Assembly: GCA_944388825.1 (NCBI GenBank)
Contig: CALXKG010000145.1
Location: 1 to 20,002 of the forward strand
DNA from: an uncultured Clostridia bacterium
Lineage (GTDB): Bacteria > Bacillota > Clostridia > Oscillospirales > Ruminococcaceae
DNA length: 20,002 nt
Direction: 5' to 3'
How positions within the stretch are numbered: the first letter of the stretch is position 1; each line of letters opens with the position of its first letter. Of this stretch, positions 19,431 through 20,002 are shown in pieces. The notes beneath the pieces were generated by a model, which worked only from the letters and a program-made list of their open reading frames with translations, was not told the origin of the DNA and ran no database searches. The position numbers and the translations under genes are program-made.

Positions 19431-20002
19431 ATGGCCGGGAAGATTCTGCTTTACACCGTCCTGGGGCTGCTGGGGCTGCTGGCCCTTTTGGTGGTGCTCA
19501 TCTGCCTGGCCGATTTTACCCTCCGGGTGCGGTACTGGGACGGGGCGTTTACCGTTTCCGCCGGGGTTTGGCCGGTGACCATCCCGGTTTTCCCGGGGAA
19601 AGAGGAACCGGAAACGAAACCGCCCCCGCCGGGTCACCAGCGCCGGAAGAAAGCGGCGCAGAAGGCGAAAAAGGAGATTGAAGCATCACCCGGCGACCTG
19701 AAGCAGGATATAGCCGCTCTAAAAGACCTGTTTACCGCCTTTTTCCCGCCGGCGGTGGGGGTTGTCAAAGGGCTGAAGGTGCGGCGGCTCACCCTCCATA
19801 TCCGGGTCGGCGGCCGGGACGCCGCCGATACCGCGATCCGGTACGGGCAGGTCAACGCCCTCCTCCACGGGAGCGTCGGCGCGGCGTCCAACCTGGTGAG
19901 CCTGAAAGCAAAGCATCTCGGGGTATCCTACGACTTCCTCTCCCGGGAGACCAAAACCTATCTGGAAGCCGACCTGCGGCTGCGGGGGGCGCGCATTTTG
20001 TG
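19431..20002 (+). CDS. DUF2953-family membrane-anchored protein, partial
   Basis: An open frame runs off the window end with no stop (190 codons seen). It begins with a membrane segment (L-L-Y-T-V-L-G-L-L-G-L-L-A-L-L-V, about residues 6-25), then V-R-Y-W-D-G, a charged Pro/Lys-rich linker (about 60-90), and a conserved-looking domain. That domain includes G-L-K-V-R-R-L-T-L-H-I-R-V-G-G-R-D-A-A-D and T-A-I-R-Y-G-Q-V-N-A, typical of DUF2953. Family knowledge: this gene commonly follows scpAB and precedes ytfJ/gerW in clostridia, suggesting a spore-related role; its function is unproven. The ATG at 19431 lacks a good ribosome-binding site. The frame is the same as scpB, separated only by the scpB stop at 19392. 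Confidence 0.8.
   Translation, partial: MAGKILLYTVLGLLGLLALLVVLICLADFTLRVRYWDGAFTVSAGVWPVTIPVFPGKEEPETKPPPPGHQRRKKAAQKAKKEIEASPGDLKQDIAALKDLFTAFFPPAVGVVKGLKVRRLTLHIRVGGRDAADTAIRYGQVNALLHGSVGAASNLVSLKAKHLGVSYDFLSRETKTYLEADLRLRGARIL

Overview
This window is about 20 kb of GC-rich, densely packed chromosomal DNA. It most resembles an anaerobic Gram-positive member of the Clostridia, probably Oscillospiraceae/Ruminococcaceae. The grounds are strong AGGAGG ribosome-binding sites with frequent GTG/TTG starts, consensus TTGACA-17-TATAAT promoters, a pyrophosphate-type phosphofructokinase, a zinc-ribbon L28, type III pantothenate kinase, an ECF transporter S component, and the Firmicute block S2P-scpA-scpB-DUF2953. 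The taxonomy is inferred from gene content only. I see no phage, transposase, CRISPR array or rRNA.

Layout. (1) 1-416: a leftward tRNA operon, Val-Asp-Phe-Gly, with a consensus promoter. (2) 508-2887: rightward genes for a SipW-like signal-peptidase homologue that appears to have lost its catalytic residues, and PPi-phosphofructokinase. (3) 2896-4948: leftward flavodoxin/Fe-S flavoprotein gene with a hairpin directly before its ribosome-binding site, a hairpin-rich gap, and leftward ilvE. (4) 5073-7587: a rightward vitamin B5/CoA block of an ECF S component (probably PanT), coaX, and an overlapping coaX paralogue lacking two of the three catalytic aspartates. (5) 7704-12068: a rightward comEC-holA-toprim/DUF4093-GNAT operon with overlapping or close genes. 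(6) 12109-15689: a leftward choline block with a three-domain protein (winged helix, LicC-like nucleotidyltransferase, LicA-like choline kinase) and a BCCT transporter. Its promoter has two abutting palindromes touching the -10 box. (7) 15703-17252: a second hairpin-rich gap, a leftward MBL-fold hydrolase gene and rpmB. (8) 17368-20002: rightward site-2 protease, scpA, scpB and a DUF2953 gene running off the end.

How the genes work together. The choline block would import choline (BCCT), phosphorylate it and possibly activate it to CDP-choline. Because the enzyme carries its own DNA-binding domain and a paired operator lies at its promoter, it looks like a self-regulating 'trigger enzyme' with a domain order analogous to NadR. 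The CoA block would import pantothenate and phosphorylate it, with the pseudo-kinase as a candidate partner subunit. These two blocks, the inactive-looking signal peptidase and the two chains of intergenic hairpins are the most interesting parts. The rest is ordinary core genome.
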